From contig NZ_JACSPP010000024.1 in the NCBI RefSeq assembly GCF_014837065.1, positions 1 through 48,742 on the forward strand: DNA of 48,742 bases. Direction: 5' to 3'. Position numbers and translations under genes: made by a program. This stretch comes from Phocaeicola intestinalis. Lineage in GTDB: Bacteria; Bacteroidota; Bacteroidia; Bacteroidales; Bacteroidaceae. Under the pieces are notes generated by a model, which saw only the letters and a program-made list of their open reading frames with translations, made no database searches and was not told the DNA's origin. Position 1 is the first letter of the stretch, and every line of letters begins with the position of its first letter. Below are positions 28,798 through 38,044 of the stretch, in pieces.

Positions 28798-29781
28798 ATG
28801 AAACAATTGACCACGAAAGAAATGCAAGGGCTTTTCCATGTGTATATGGAAAAACTGGCTTATATGCGCGACCCGAAAGGTTTGTACGAACCGATAGAAT
28901 ATGTACTTGCCATTGGCGGAAAACGTATCCGTCCATTGTTGTTGCTATTGGCATACAACTTATATAAGGAAGATGTGGAGGCTGTATTTTCGCAGGCTGC
29001 TGCACTGGAGACATATCATAATTTTACTCTTTTGCATGATGATTTGATGGATAAGGCAGACAAGCGGAGAGGGAAGCCGACGGTACATAAGCGTTGGAAT
29101 GAAAATACGGCAATTCTCTCGGGCGATGCCATGATTATCTTGGCTTATCAGTTCTTGATGAAAGATTGTCCTACGCAGTATGTCAAACCGGTAATGGAAG
29201 TATTTTCGCAAACGGCACTGGAAGTTTGCGAGGGGCAGCAATGGGATATGGAATTCGAGCACCGTAATGATGTGTCGGTAGATGAATACATTGAGATGAT
29301 ACGCTTGAAGACTTCGGTGTTGTTGGCGGGTTCGTTGAAGATAGGGGCGATTTTAGGAGGTGCATCCGAGGAAGATGCCCGGAAGTTGTATGACTTCGGC
29401 ATCCAGATCGGCTTGGCTTTCCAATTGCAGGATGACTATTTGGATGTGTATGGCGATCCGAAAGTCTTTGGTAAGAATATCGGGGGAGACATTCTTTGCA
29501 ACAAGAAAACCTTTATGCTGATTACGGCTTTCGAGCAAGCTGATGCCGGAACCCGTACCGAACTGATGCACTGGATTACTGCCGGAGATTATATGCCTGA
29601 ACAAAAGATAGCTGCTGTGACGGCTATATATAATAAAGAGAAAATCGGAGAACTGTGCCAGAAGAAGATAGAAGATTATTACGGGCAAGGGATGCGTTTA
29701 TTGGAACAGGTGCAGGTTCCGCAGGAGAACAAGCGGCATCTGTTGGATTTTGTAGTCGGTCTGATGCACCGTAACCTGTAA
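28798..29781 (+). CDS. Polyprenyl diphosphate synthase (trans-isoprenyl)
   Basis: The enzyme condenses IPP onto an allylic diphosphate to make the long prenyl chain used for menaquinone. ATG 28798 follows the promoter box; the open frame upstream overlaps cmk antisense and is not protein-like. The 327-residue product has the first Asp-rich motif DDLMD (81-85) followed by KADKRRGKPTVH, GDAMIILAYQ, and the second, DDYLDVYGD (from 212), with GKNIGGD and the lysine of NKKTFML. Chain length cannot be fixed by eye. tatD follows within 25 nt. Confidence 0.92.
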   Translation: MKQLTTKEMQGLFHVYMEKLAYMRDPKGLYEPIEYVLAIGGKRIRPLLLLLAYNLYKEDVEAVFSQAAALETYHNFTLLHDDLMDKADKRRGKPTVHKRWNENTAILSGDAMIILAYQFLMKDCPTQYVKPVMEVFSQTALEVCEGQQWDMEFEHRNDVSVDEYIEMIRLKTSVLLAGSLKIGAILGGASEEDARKLYDFGIQIGLAFQLQDDYLDVYGDPKVFGKNIGGDILCNKKTFMLITAFEQADAGTRTELMHWITAGDYMPEQKIAAVTAIYNKEKIGELCQKKIEDYYGQGMRLLEQVQVPQENKRHLLDFVVGLMHRNL

Positions 29782-29804
29782 CCGGATAAATGAAAGGAGG
29801 GGTT

Positions 29805-30584
29805 ATGGCTCATTTGATAGATACACACACACACTTGTTTGTCGAAGAGTTTGACGGAGACCGCGAACTGGCATTGATTCGTGCCCGTGAAGCAGGAGTG
29901 ACACGTTTGTTTATGCCCAACATTGATGATGCATCGGTAGAGCAGATGCTGGCTTTGTGCGACGAACATGAAGGATGTTATCCGATGATTGGATTGCATC
30001 CCACATCGGTAGATGCTGATTGGAAAATCCGTCTGGAGCGTGTAGAACGGTGGTTGCATTCAGACAGGAGGTTTTATGGTATCGGAGAGGTGGGACTTGA
30101 CTTGTATTGGGACAAGACTTACCTGAAAGAGCAGGTAGAGGTGTTGCACAGACAGATAGAATGGGCATTGACGTATGGTTTGCCGTTGGTCATCCATTGC
30201 CGTGCCGCCTGTTCCGAATTGTTGGAAGTGCTTTCGCGGTATGACAAAAAGAGTCTGACAGGTATTTTCCATAGTTTTACAGGTACAGAGGAAGAGGGGC
30301 TCCGCTTGTTGGATTATCCCGGTTTTATGTTGGGGATAAATGGCGTTGTGACATTCAAGAAGAGTACCTTACCGGCTGTATTGGCATCGTCGGTGCCATT
30401 AGAGCGTTTGGTGCTGGAGACCGACTCGCCTTATTTGGCTCCGGTGCCTTATCGGGGAAAGCGGAACGAAAGTGCATTTATTGTGAAAGTAGCAGAGAGG
30501 TTGTCTGAGATTTATGGAGTCCCGATGGCTGGAATAGCCTCTGTGACATCAGCAAACGCACTGAAAGTTTTTAAAATATATTAA
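29805..30584 (+). CDS. tatD: TatD-family metal-dependent hydrolase
   Basis: TatD proteins are TIM-barrel, metal-dependent DNases. I chose ATG 29805 because a perfect AAAGGAGG lies 5 nt upstream (29793-29800), which is unusual for this genus; the in-frame ATG at 29790 precedes that Shine-Dalgarno. Metal ligands are visible: H8 and H10 (DTHTHLF), E95 (GIGEVGLD), H131 (LVIHCRAA), H156 (GIFHSFTG) and D207 (ETDSPYLAPVPYRGK). The 259-residue length is normal. It is probably the second gene of the polyprenyl synthase operon. Confidence 0.93.
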   Translation: MAHLIDTHTHLFVEEFDGDRELALIRAREAGVTRLFMPNIDDASVEQMLALCDEHEGCYPMIGLHPTSVDADWKIRLERVERWLHSDRRFYGIGEVGLDLYWDKTYLKEQVEVLHRQIEWALTYGLPLVIHCRAACSELLEVLSRYDKKSLTGIFHSFTGTEEEGLRLLDYPGFMLGINGVVTFKKSTLPAVLASSVPLERLVLETDSPYLAPVPYRGKRNESAFIVKVAERLSEIYGVPMAGIASVTSANALKVFKIY

Positions 30585-30644
30585 ATTCATCTTTGCTGGA
30601 AGACTTTTGTACGCCAAATCTTAGGCAAAACCAAAAATAAAGAA

Positions 30645-30652
30645 TACTTTTG
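30645..30652 (+). promoter_or_regulatory. Candidate -7 box of tRNA-Ser
   Basis: TACTTTTG, exact TAnnTTTG match, 35 bp upstream of the tRNA. It may also serve the gene behind the tRNA, for which no separate box is seen. Confidence 0.6.
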
Positions 30653-30687
30653 CACACGAATTTCTAAGATACGGTCATAAGAGTCAA

Positions 30688-30775
30688 GGAGAGATGCTCG
30701 AGTGGTTGAAGAGGCACGCCTGGAAAGCGTGTATACGTCAAAAGCGTATCACGGGTTCGAATCCCGTTCTCTCCG
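30688..30775 (+). tRNA. tRNA-Ser (anticodon GGA)
   Basis: The acceptor stem GGAGAGA (30688-30694) pairs with TCTCTCC (30768-30774), followed by discriminator G. The anticodon loop CTGGAAA sits on a CACGC/GCGTG stem with GGA at 30722-30724. A long variable arm (class II, as expected for tRNA-Ser) and the T-arm CGGGTTCGAATCCCG are present. CCA is not encoded. Confidence 0.97.
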
Positions 30776-30826
30776 CAGCAAGGTAAGATTTATCAGGTCT
30801 TATATGAATCTTTAAACAAATCCAAG

Positions 30827-31624
30827 ATGAAGAAGTTTTTTGCATTTTTCGCGGTGGCAGGTATTCTGTCATTGGGAATGGTTCATTCTGCAAGGGCTCA
30901 AGATGCAGATATTAGCAAGGGATTCGAACAAGCGGAAGAGTATGAGGTGATGGACAAGGACACAGTTGAGACCGCTGGGCAAAGAGGTGTGCCCGGAGTT
31001 CTGACCTCAGGATGGAAAGAAGGAGATTCTGGCTTGATGTCATTGGTCGGCATTGCTTTCGTATTAGGCTTGGCTTGTTGCGTAGAGCGTATCCTGTCGT
31101 TGGGCTTGGCGGATATCGATATCCGGAAATTGATGGAAAAAGTAGCGTCTGCATTGGAAAAAGGTGATGTGGAAGGAGCTACGAATCTTTGTCATAACAC
31201 GCGTGGACCAGTAGCGGCTGTTTGTTATCACGGCTTGTCGAGAATCGATGAGGACTCGGATGTGGTAGAACGGATGGTCGTTTCTTATCGGGAAGTACAA
31301 TCGGGTAATCTGAAGAAAAGGTGCTTGTGGATAAGGATGTTTATTGTCACGACGTTGGCGTTAGGCGTATTGGGCACAGTAATTGGTATGGCTATGGCTT
31401 TTGATTCTCTTTGCTATGCCGGTGGATTTTCGGTATCGGATATGGCGGGGAATATACGTACGGCTCTGTTTCCTATGATATTTGCTTTGGTTGCGGCCAT
31501 TGTGCTTTATGTGTTTTACATTTACATCCAGAATCGGATTGCAACAATGGAGAACCGGATGAAGGAAGCCTCTTTGACATTCCTTGACTTGGTGATGAAA
31601 TACAACTGGAAGTATAAAAGATGA
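30827..31624 (+). CDS. Orphan MotA/TolQ/ExbB-family protein, diverged
   Basis: ExbB proteins form the proton channel that energises TonB. This 265-residue protein has the Bacteroidota layout: signal-like N-terminus (MKKFFAFFAVAGILSLGMVHSARA), a first membrane segment (GLMSLVGIAFVLGLACCVERIL), a cytoplasmic helix region (ALEKGDVEGATNLCHNTRGPVAAVCYHGL), then two more (MFIVTTLALGVLGTVIGMAM and ALFPMIFALVAAIVLYVFYIY). GTV is kept, but the motif normally read as AP-x-LG-x-x-GT and the polar LL-x-T of the last segment are altered (TLALGV; LFPM). No ExbD gene follows; a terminator and a convergent operon come next. It may be a degenerate paralogue or do something other than proton transfer. Confidence 0.8.
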   Translation: MKKFFAFFAVAGILSLGMVHSARAQDADISKGFEQAEEYEVMDKDTVETAGQRGVPGVLTSGWKEGDSGLMSLVGIAFVLGLACCVERILSLGLADIDIRKLMEKVASALEKGDVEGATNLCHNTRGPVAAVCYHGLSRIDEDSDVVERMVVSYREVQSGNLKKRCLWIRMFIVTTLALGVLGTVIGMAMAFDSLCYAGGFSVSDMAGNIRTALFPMIFALVAAIVLYVFYIYIQNRIATMENRMKEASLTFLDLVMKYNWKYKR

Positions 31625-31651
31625 TATGGGCGGATATAGGTCCGTATGCTT

Positions 31652-31711
31652 ATGAACCTATGTTCATCAGCGGGCGAAGATAAGTTCGTGGGCTGATGAA
31701 CATAGGTTCAT
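31652..31711. terminator. Bidirectional terminator, 20-bp stem
   Basis: A perfect 20-bp inverted repeat (31652-31671 with 31692-31711) followed by TTCTTTT lies between the convergent ExbB-like and ABC-ATPase genes. Confidence 0.88.
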
Positions 31712-31725
31712 TTCTTTTGCAAAGG

Positions 31726-32493
31726 TTATTTTACTTTCGAGGCTTCTTCGGTCTTCACTTTCCGAAGCAGGTCGGAAGCAAAGATGAAATTGTTCAGCCG
31801 TTCGTTTGTGGCACTGAATACCTGGTCTTTGTTGCCTTCCCATTCCTTGTGCCCTTGGTAAATGTAAAGGATGCTATCGCCGATACCTAATACCGAGTTC
31901 ATGTCATGGGTGTTGATGATGGTGGTCATATTGTATTCTGTGGTAATGTCGTGTACCAGCTCGTCAATTACCAGCGATGTCTTCGGGTCCAGTCCGGAGT
32001 TGGGTTCGTCACAAAACAGGTATTGGGGCTGAAGAGCAATGGCACGGGCGATTGCCACACGTTTCTGCATACCTCCACTTATTTCGCCGGGATATTTCTT
32101 TTGGGCATCAAGCAGGTTGACCCGGTCCAGACAAAACTGGGCACGTTTGACCCGCTCGTTGTAATTCTTGTTGGAAAACATGTCGAGGGGAAACATCACG
32201 TTTTCCAGTACGGTGAGCGAATCGAACAAAGCTGCACTTTGGAAAATCATCCCCATTTCTCTGCGCAATGATTTTTTTTCTTTCTTGTCCATTGTGAGAA
32301 AGTTACGCCCGTCGTATAATACTTCACCTTTATTGGGAGCGAGCAGTCCTACCAGGCATTTCATCAGCACGGTTTTTCCCGAGCCACTCTGTCCGATAAT
32401 CAGGTTGGTTTTCCCGTTTTCGAAAGTGAAGCTGATGTCTTCCAGCACATTCTTGTCTTCGAAAGATTTGTATATTGATTTTATTTCTATCAT
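31726..32493 (-). CDS. MlaF-type ABC transporter ATP-binding protein
   Basis: It is the ATPase of a phospholipid-trafficking (Mla-type) ABC system at the inner membrane. The 255-residue product has Walker A GQSGSGKTVLMK (about 34-45), the MlaF-typical MIFQSAALFDSLTVLENVMFPL, signature ISGGMQKRVAIARAIA, Walker B YLFCDEPNSGLDP and the H-loop INTHDMNSV. Its start lies 13 nt after the MlaE permease gene, so they form one operon. The MCE-domain partner (MlaD) is not seen in this window. Confidence 0.92.
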   Translation of the reverse strand: MIEIKSIYKSFEDKNVLEDISFTFENGKTNLIIGQSGSGKTVLMKCLVGLLAPNKGEVLYDGRNFLTMDKKEKKSLRREMGMIFQSAALFDSLTVLENVMFPLDMFSNKNYNERVKRAQFCLDRVNLLDAQKKYPGEISGGMQKRVAIARAIALQPQYLFCDEPNSGLDPKTSLVIDELVHDITTEYNMTTIINTHDMNSVLGIGDSILYIYQGHKEWEGNKDQVFSATNERLNNFIFASDLLRKVKTEEASKVK

Positions 32494-32506
32494 GATTGGT
32501 TTCGCT

Positions 32507-33247
32507 TTAGCTGAGTAATTGGGTTAGAATCAGGTCGGAAAACAGAATCAGTACGCTGCTCGATACTACAGCGTCGGTACTTGCTTTACCCACTGCTATG
32601 GAACCGCCTTCGACTGTATATCCAAAGAAAGCCGAAACGCTGGCGATGATGAAAGCAAAGAACAACGACTTGATGAAACTGCACCACACATACCATTCCA
32701 CGAAACTGTACTGGATACCATATTCCAGGTCGGTGGCATTCATGATGCCGGCAAACCAGGCAGTACAGAAGGCTCCGATAATGCCCGCAAAGATGCTGAA
32801 TACCACCAGAAGGGGAATCATGGTCATCAGTCCGATTATTTTAGGGAGAATCAGGTACGATGCCGAATTTACACCCATGATGTCGAGTGCATCTATCTGT
32901 TGGGTGACGCGCATGGTTCCCAGTTCGGATGCAATGTTCGAGCCCACCTTTCCGGCAAGAATCAAACACATGATGGAGGAGGAAAATTCCAGCAACAAGA
33001 TTTCACGGGTCGTATAGCCGACCACGAAACGTGGCATCCAAGGGCTTTCTATATTGAGCTTGATTTGGATGCAGATGACTGCGCCGATGAAAAAGGAAAT
33101 CAGCAGGACGATTCCGATGGAATTGATGCCCAGCTGTGCCATTTCGTTGACGTATTGTTTGAAATACATCCTGAACCGTTCAGGACGGGCGAATACCCTG
33201 CCCATAAGCATGATGTATTTTCCGAAGTTTGAAATTGGCTTTACCAT
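32507..33247 (-). CDS. MlaE-type ABC transporter permease
   Basis: The 246-residue permease has about five membrane segments and the MlaE hallmarks GAVICIQIK, REILLLEFSSSIMCLILAGKVGSNIASELGTMRVTQQIDALDIMGVN, and YTVEGGSIAVGKASTDAVV. It works with the adjacent ATPase in moving phospholipids between the membranes. It is first in the two-gene operon, with a promoter box 26 bp upstream, and is divergent from lptB. Confidence 0.93.
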   Translation of the reverse strand: MVKPISNFGKYIMLMGRVFARPERFRMYFKQYVNEMAQLGINSIGIVLLISFFIGAVICIQIKLNIESPWMPRFVVGYTTREILLLEFSSSIMCLILAGKVGSNIASELGTMRVTQQIDALDIMGVNSASYLILPKIIGLMTMIPLLVVFSIFAGIIGAFCTAWFAGIMNATDLEYGIQYSFVEWYVWCSFIKSLFFAFIIASVSAFFGYTVEGGSIAVGKASTDAVVSSSVLILFSDLILTQLLS

Positions 33248-33272
33248 ATCTTATTCAAGTCTGATTTTAGTG

Positions 33273-33280
33273 CAAAAGTA
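33273..33280 (-). promoter_or_regulatory. Candidate -7 box of the mlaE/mlaF-type operon
   Basis: TACTTTTG on the minus strand, exact match, 25 bp upstream of the permease start. Confidence 0.65.
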
Positions 33281-33354
33281 CGGTTTTTTAGCTATATTAT
33301 AATAAAAGGGAAGAGGAAATTAGGGCGAATGACCACATAACCCAAGTTTTTTAC

Positions 33355-33362
33355 TACTTTTG
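33355..33362 (+). promoter_or_regulatory. Candidate -7 box of lptB
   Basis: TACTTTTG, exact match, 38 bp before the lptB start and facing away from the divergent box at 33273. Confidence 0.65.
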
Positions 33363-33400
33363 CCGAAGATTTTTATCACGCAAACGAATTTTAGAGCAAT

Positions 33401-34219
33401 ATGGCAGAACAGGAAAACCAGCAACAGGCTACAGGCAATTTCGAGCTTCCGGCTGACGGACGTATGGTACTTCGTACTGAGAATTTGGTGAAGAAGTATG
33501 GCAAGCGTACCGTGGTGAGCCACGTTTCCATTAATGTGAAGCAAGGGGAAATCGTGGGGCTTCTGGGGCCGAACGGGGCAGGGAAGACCACTTCTTTTTA
33601 TATGACGACGGGACTGATTGTGCCCAATGAGGGACATATTTACTTGAACGACCAGGATATAACCAGCTATCCGGTGTACAAGCGTGCGCAGAACGGTATC
33701 GGTTATCTGGCGCAGGAAGCTTCCGTATTCAGGAAGATGAGCGTGGAAGACAATATCGCTTCAGTATTGGAGCTGACCAAGACTTCAAAAGAGTATCAGA
33801 AGGAAAAGCTGGAAAGTCTTATAGCCGAATTTCGTCTGCAGAAGGTCCGGAAGAACTTGGGGGACCAGTTGTCAGGGGGAGAGCGTCGGCGTACGGAAAT
33901 AGCCCGATGCTTAGCCATCGACCCTAAGTTTATCATGTTGGACGAGCCTTTTGCCGGAGTCGACCCTATTGCTGTAGAAGACATCCAGCATATTGTATGG
34001 AGATTGAAAGATAAGAACATCGGCATTCTGATTACCGACCATAATGTGCAGGAAACATTGAGCATTACTGACCGGGCTTACCTGTTGTTCGAAGGTAAAA
34101 TCTTGTTTCAAGGCACACCCGAGGAACTGGCGACCAACAAGATTGTGCGTGAGAAATATTTGAGTAACAGTTTTGTGCTCCGCCGGAAAGATTTTCAGAT
34201 GAGAGATATACGCGAATAG
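33401..34219 (+). CDS. lptB: LPS export ABC transporter ATP-binding protein
   Basis: LptB powers extraction of lipopolysaccharide from the inner membrane. The 272-residue protein starts with a short acidic tail ([20 protein letters not shown]), then [45 protein letters not shown] with Walker A, the LptB-type [21 protein letters not shown], signature [16 protein letters not shown], Walker [21 protein letters not shown] and the H-loop [10 protein letters not shown]. The N-terminal extension of about 20 residues is longer than in E. coli. Next to the Mla-type pair it forms a small envelope-lipid cluster. Confidence 0.95.
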   Translation: MAEQENQQQATGNFELPADGRMVLRTENLVKKYGKRTVVSHVSINVKQGEIVGLLGPNGAGKTTSFYMTTGLIVPNEGHIYLNDQDITSYPVYKRAQNGIGYLAQEASVFRKMSVEDNIASVLELTKTSKEYQKEKLESLIAEFRLQKVRKNLGDQLSGGERRRTEIARCLAIDPKFIMLDEPFAGVDPIAVEDIQHIVWRLKDKNIGILITDHNVQETLSITDRAYLLFEGKILFQGTPEELATNKIVREKYLSNSFVLRRKDFQMRDIRE

Positions 34220-34259
34220 CATTATCTGCCAGGTGTTTTGTGAAATTTTACGTTGACTT

Positions 34260-34291
34260 TTTGGTTATTGTAAGATTAAACACTATTTTTG
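34260..34291 (+). promoter_or_regulatory. Promoter of tig with both elements
   Basis: TTTG at 34260-34263 and TATTTTTG at 34284-34291 are separated by 20 bp, the textbook -33/-7 layout of Bacteroides, 54 bp before the tig start. Confidence 0.75.
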
Positions 34292-34345
34292 CAACCTCAA
34301 AAATTGAATAGGAAATATAGTAGTAATTAAAACAATAAGTCGGAA

Positions 34346-35692
34346 ATGAATATTTCATTGCAAAATGTAGACAAGGTGAGCGCGGTGCTTACCGTTCAGA
34401 TTGAAAAAGCTGACTATCAGGAAAAAGTAGAAAAAACATTGAAAAAGCTTCGTCAGAACGTGAATATGCCGGGATTTCGCAAAGGCATGGTTCCGATGAC
34501 ATTGCTCAAGAAGCAGTATGGTACGTCAGTATTGGTAGAGGAAGTTGACAAATTGATGCAGGAAAAGGTGAACGAATATATTCGTGAAAATAAAGTGGAT
34601 ATGTTGGGCGCTCCGCTTCCCAAAGAAAGCAATGTAGATTTTGCCAATGACGAAAACTTTGAATTCTCTTTCGATATTGCCTTGGCTCCCGAATTTACAG
34701 TAGATTTGTCGGCTGCTGATACCATTGATTATTACGACATCAATGTCACAGACGAGATGGTAGACCAACAGGTGAAGTTGTATACTCAGCGTACGGCCAA
34801 ATATGAAAAGGTGGAAGACTATCAGGACAATGATTTGTTGAAAGGTTTGCTTGCCGAATTGGATGAAAACGGAAATACCAAAGAAGGCGGCATTCAGGTA
34901 GAAGGTGCAGTAATGATGCCTACTTATATGAAGAATGATGACCAGAAGGCTGTATTCAACGGTGCGAAAGTGAATACTGTGTTGGTGTTCAACCCGTCTG
35001 TTGCTTTCGACAACAATGAAGCCGAATTGTCGTCACTTTTGAAAATCAAGAAAGAAGAAGTGGGTGCACATACCGGCAATTTCAGCTTCCAGATAGAAGA
35101 GATTACACGTATGATTCCGGGAGACTTGAATCAGGAACTGTTCGATCTGGTTTTGGGTGAAGGCAAGGCGCATAGTGAAGAGGAATTCCGTGCACAAATC
35201 AAGGAAACCATTGCCAAGCAATACGAAGCAGACAGTGATTATAAATTCTTGATTGATGTGCGCTCGTATGTATCCGGAAAAATCGGAAAATTGCAGTTCG
35301 CTGATGAGTTGATGAAGCGCATCATGCTGGAAAACAACAAGGATAAAGGCGAAGAGTTCGTTTCAGAACACTATGAGAAGAGCCTGGAAGAACTGACTTG
35401 GCACCTGATTAAGGAAAAACTGGTGGCTGCCAACGGAATTAAAATAGAACAGGCAGATATCAACGAAATGGCCAAGGAAGCTACTCGTGCTCAATTTGCC
35501 CAGTATGGCATGATCAATGTTCCGGATGAACTGCTGGATAACTATTCGAAGGAAATGTTGAAGAAACGCGAAAGTGTGGAAGCTTTGGTAAACCGTGCTG
35601 TGGAAAGCAAGCTGGCAGAAGCATTGAAAGCACAGGTTACATTAAACCACAAGGCCGTTTCGGCAGAAGAATTCAATAAGATGTTTGAGTGA
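34346..35692 (+). CDS. tig: Trigger factor, ribosome-associated chaperone
   Basis: Trigger factor binds nascent chains at the ribosome exit. The 448-residue product shows the N-terminal ribosome-binding part with the signature MPGFRKGMVPMTLLKKQYG (about residues 41-59), a central region corresponding to the peptidyl-prolyl isomerase domain (about 150-240), and a helical C-terminal chaperone domain (EFVSEHYEKSLEELTWHLIKEK to the end). It begins the conserved tig-clpP-clpX-recQ block. The central domain is diverged from the E. coli one, as is usual in Bacteroidota. Confidence 0.95.
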   Translation: MNISLQNVDKVSAVLTVQIEKADYQEKVEKTLKKLRQNVNMPGFRKGMVPMTLLKKQYGTSVLVEEVDKLMQEKVNEYIRENKVDMLGAPLPKESNVDFANDENFEFSFDIALAPEFTVDLSAADTIDYYDINVTDEMVDQQVKLYTQRTAKYEKVEDYQDNDLLKGLLAELDENGNTKEGGIQVEGAVMMPTYMKNDDQKAVFNGAKVNTVLVFNPSVAFDNNEAELSSLLKIKKEEVGAHTGNFSFQIEEITRMIPGDLNQELFDLVLGEGKAHSEEEFRAQIKETIAKQYEADSDYKFLIDVRSYVSGKIGKLQFADELMKRIMLENNKDKGEEFVSEHYEKSLEELTWHLIKEKLVAANGIKIEQADINEMAKEATRAQFAQYGMINVPDELLDNYSKEMLKKRESVEALVNRAVESKLAEALKAQVTLNHKAVSAEEFNKMFE

Positions 35693-35781
35693 TTTCCTTC
35701 CTGTGGTGAAGGCGAATTGCTAAAACTTGCTAAAAGAGGAGCTTTTAATTTGGCATTCCGTTAAGTGAGTGGAAGTTTTTG

Positions 35782-35789
35782 TACTTTTG
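35782..35789 (+). promoter_or_regulatory. Candidate -7 box of clpP
   Basis: TACTTTTG, exact match, 79 bp before the start codon. The leader has a small AGAAG/CTTCT hairpin followed by a T-run (about 35800-35832), a possible attenuator. Confidence 0.6.
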
Positions 35790-35868
35790 CCCAAGCGGAA
35801 AGAAGAGGCCAGTTTAAAAGCTTCTCTTTTTATTCAGATTAAAACACAATTAAAAACTTAATAGACGA

Positions 35869-36540
35869 ATGGATGATTTTAGAAAATATGCTGTCAAGCA
35901 TTTAGGCATGAACAGCATGGTGCTTGATGACGTAATCAAGTCGCAGGCAGGTTATTTGAATCCTTATATTTTGGAAGAACGTCAGCTGAATGTGACGCAG
36001 CTTGATGTGTTCTCGCGTTTGATGATGGACCGCATCATTTTCCTCGGAACCCAGATTGATGATTATACAGCCAATACCTTGCAGGCACAGCTGCTGTATC
36101 TGGATTCAGTAGATTCGGGTAAAGACATTTCTATTTATATCAATTCTCCGGGCGGGTCGGTATATGCCGGTCTGGGTATTTATGACACAATGCAGTTTAT
36201 CGGTAGTGATGTGGCTACCATTTGTACCGGTATGGCTGCTTCGATGGCTGCGGTGTTGCTGGTGGCTGGCAAGGAAGGCAAGCGGTCTGCGTTGACGCAT
36301 TCACGGGTGATGATTCATCAGCCGATGGGAGGAGCACAGGGTCAGGCATCCGACATTGAGATTACGGCACGTGAAATACAGAAATTGAAGAAAGAATTGT
36401 ACACGATTATCGCCGAACATTCGCATACCGATTTCGATAAGGTATGGGCAGACTCGGACCGTGATTACTGGATGACAGCACAAGAGGCCAAGGAATATGG
36501 TATGATTGACGAAGTGTTGTCGCGTAAACCGGTATTGTAG
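35869..36540 (+). CDS. clpP: ATP-dependent Clp protease proteolytic subunit
   Basis: ClpP forms the barrel-shaped serine protease fed by ClpX. The 223-residue protein has the catalytic triad S125 (GMAASMAAVLL), H150 (SRVMIHQPMGGAQGQASD) and D199 (SDRDYWMTA), and the family run ISIYINSPGGSVYAGLGIYD. It has a longer N-terminus than E. coli ClpP (about 15-20 residues). clpX follows 105 nt downstream, separated by a hairpin with a T-run. Confidence 0.96.
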   Translation: MDDFRKYAVKHLGMNSMVLDDVIKSQAGYLNPYILEERQLNVTQLDVFSRLMMDRIIFLGTQIDDYTANTLQAQLLYLDSVDSGKDISIYINSPGGSVYAGLGIYDTMQFIGSDVATICTGMAASMAAVLLVAGKEGKRSALTHSRVMIHQPMGGAQGQASDIEITAREIQKLKKELYTIIAEHSHTDFDKVWADSDRDYWMTAQEAKEYGMIDEVLSRKPVL

Positions 36541-36567
36541 TATTAACGAGTAAACAAAGTATCAGAT

Positions 36568-36626
36568 AACAAGTTGGCAAAGACCTGAATGGTAATTAAG
36601 AAGTCTTGCCAGCTTGTTGACTTTTT
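36568..36626 (+). terminator. Hairpin with T-run between clpP and clpX
   Basis: 36568-36584 pairs with 36603-36618 (one bulged base, one G-T pair) and is followed within two bases by TTTTT. It looks like an intrinsic terminator or attenuator that would lower clpX relative to clpP, because I see no separate TAnnTTTG box for clpX. Confidence 0.6.
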
Positions 36627-36645
36627 CAACTAAAAAACAAGAAAA

Positions 36646-37890
36646 TTGGAAGATAAAACGAATCAAAGAGGCAAACGGCGTTGCAGCTTTTGTGGACGGT
36701 CGGAAAATGAAGTGGGCTTTTTGATAACGGGGGTCAACGGATGTATTTGCGACAGTTGTGCCGAACAGGCGCATGAAATCGTACAGGAAGCTGTTCGCCA
36801 GAAAGGAAACGGTTTGAATCTGAATTTGCAGGATTTACCGAAACCGAAAGAAATCAAGGAGTTTCTTGACCAATACGTCATCGGGCAAGATAGTGCCAAG
36901 CGTTACCTTTCGGTGGCTGTTTACAATCATTACAAGCGTTTGTTGCAGCCCGAGAGCAAAGATGATGTGGAAATCGAGAAGTCGAATATCATAATGGTAG
37001 GAAGCACCGGAACTGGAAAGACATTGCTGGCGCGCACCATAGCCAAGTTGCTGCACGTACCTTTTACCATTGTCGATGCTACGGTCTTGACCGAAGCCGG
37101 TTATGTGGGCGAAGATATCGAAAGCATCCTCACCCGCCTGTTGCAGGTAGCAGACTACAATGTTGCCGAGGCAGAACGAGGTATTGTGTTTATTGATGAA
37201 ATAGACAAGATAGCCCGTAAGGGGGATAATCCTTCTATTACCCGTGACGTCAGTGGTGAAGGGGTTCAGCAAGGTTTGCTGAAGCTCTTGGAAGGGTCTA
37301 TCGTCAATGTGCCTCCTCAGGGCGGACGTAAGCATCCGGAGCAGAAGCTTATTCCGGTAAATACAAAGAACATCTTGTTTATTTGTGGAGGGGCGTTCGA
37401 TGGGATAGAACGTAAGATTGCCCAGCGCCTGAATACGCACGTGGTAGGATATGGTGCAGCAAAGAATACGGTGAATATCGACCGCAAGAACTTGATGCAG
37501 TATATTGCACCTCAAGACTTGAAGTCATTCGGCCTGATTCCTGAAATTATCGGACGTTTGCCGATACTGACTTATCTGAATCCGTTGGACCGTACGGCAT
37601 TGCGCAACATTCTGACCGAACCCAAGAATTCCATTATCAGGCAATATATCAAATTGTTCGAAATGGATGGCGTGAAATTGGAGTTCGAGCCGGAGGTGTT
37701 CGAATATATTGTCGATAAGGCTATCGAGTATAAGTTGGGAGCCCGCGGCTTGCGCTCCATCGTGGAAACCATTATGATGGACACGATGTTCGAGGTTCCT
37801 TCGCACAAGGTGGATACCTTTGTCGTGACGCTCGATTATGCGAAAGAACAGATGGGAAAAGCGAACATCTCGCGTCTTCAAATGGCTTAA
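36646..37890 (+). CDS. clpX: ClpX, ATP-dependent unfoldase of the Clp protease (TTG start)
   Basis: ClpX recognises and unfolds substrates for ClpP. The start is TTG at 36646, since no ATG or GTG lies between the upstream stop and the zinc finger. Zinc-binding cysteines are C13, C16, C35 and C38 ([14 protein letters not shown] and CICDSC); C33 is an extra cysteine. AAA+ motifs: Walker A GSTGTGKT (119-126), Walker [14 protein letters not shown], the GAFDGI region, sensor and the C-terminal [11 protein letters not shown]. At 414 residues it is full length. Confidence 0.96.
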   Translation: MEDKTNQRGKRRCSFCGRSENEVGFLITGVNGCICDSCAEQAHEIVQEAVRQKGNGLNLNLQDLPKPKEIKEFLDQYVIGQDSAKRYLSVAVYNHYKRLLQPESKDDVEIEKSNIIMVGSTGTGKTLLARTIAKLLHVPFTIVDATVLTEAGYVGEDIESILTRLLQVADYNVAEAERGIVFIDEIDKIARKGDNPSITRDVSGEGVQQGLLKLLEGSIVNVPPQGGRKHPEQKLIPVNTKNILFICGGAFDGIERKIAQRLNTHVVGYGAAKNTVNIDRKNLMQYIAPQDLKSFGLIPEIIGRLPILTYLNPLDRTALRNILTEPKNSIIRQYIKLFEMDGVKLEFEPEVFEYIVDKAIEYKLGARGLRSIVETIMMDTMFEVPSHKVDTFVVTLDYAKEQMGKANISRLQMA

Positions 37891-37944
37891 AAACATGGAA
37901 AGTGATGAAAAAAGTAGTTTTTTCTTGAATTTATTCCTAAGAAA

Positions 37945-37977
37945 TTTGCATAATATCAAAACTTGTTTATAACTTTG
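37945..37977 (+). promoter_or_regulatory. Promoter of recQ with both elements
   Basis: TTTG at 37945-37948 and TAACTTTG at 37970-37977 are 21 bp apart, a full Bacteroides -33/-7 pair, 67 bp before the recQ start. Confidence 0.75.
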
Positions 37978-38044
37978 TTAAGAGGAAAAAGGAATTATTC
38001 TCTTGAAAAACTTGAATACTAACATCACTTAAAATGAAGAGACA

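Noticed and set aside
30688..30775. Integration site of a mobile element at tRNA-Ser
   Set aside because: The tRNA is intact, no integrase gene is nearby and no repeat of its 3' end was noticed.
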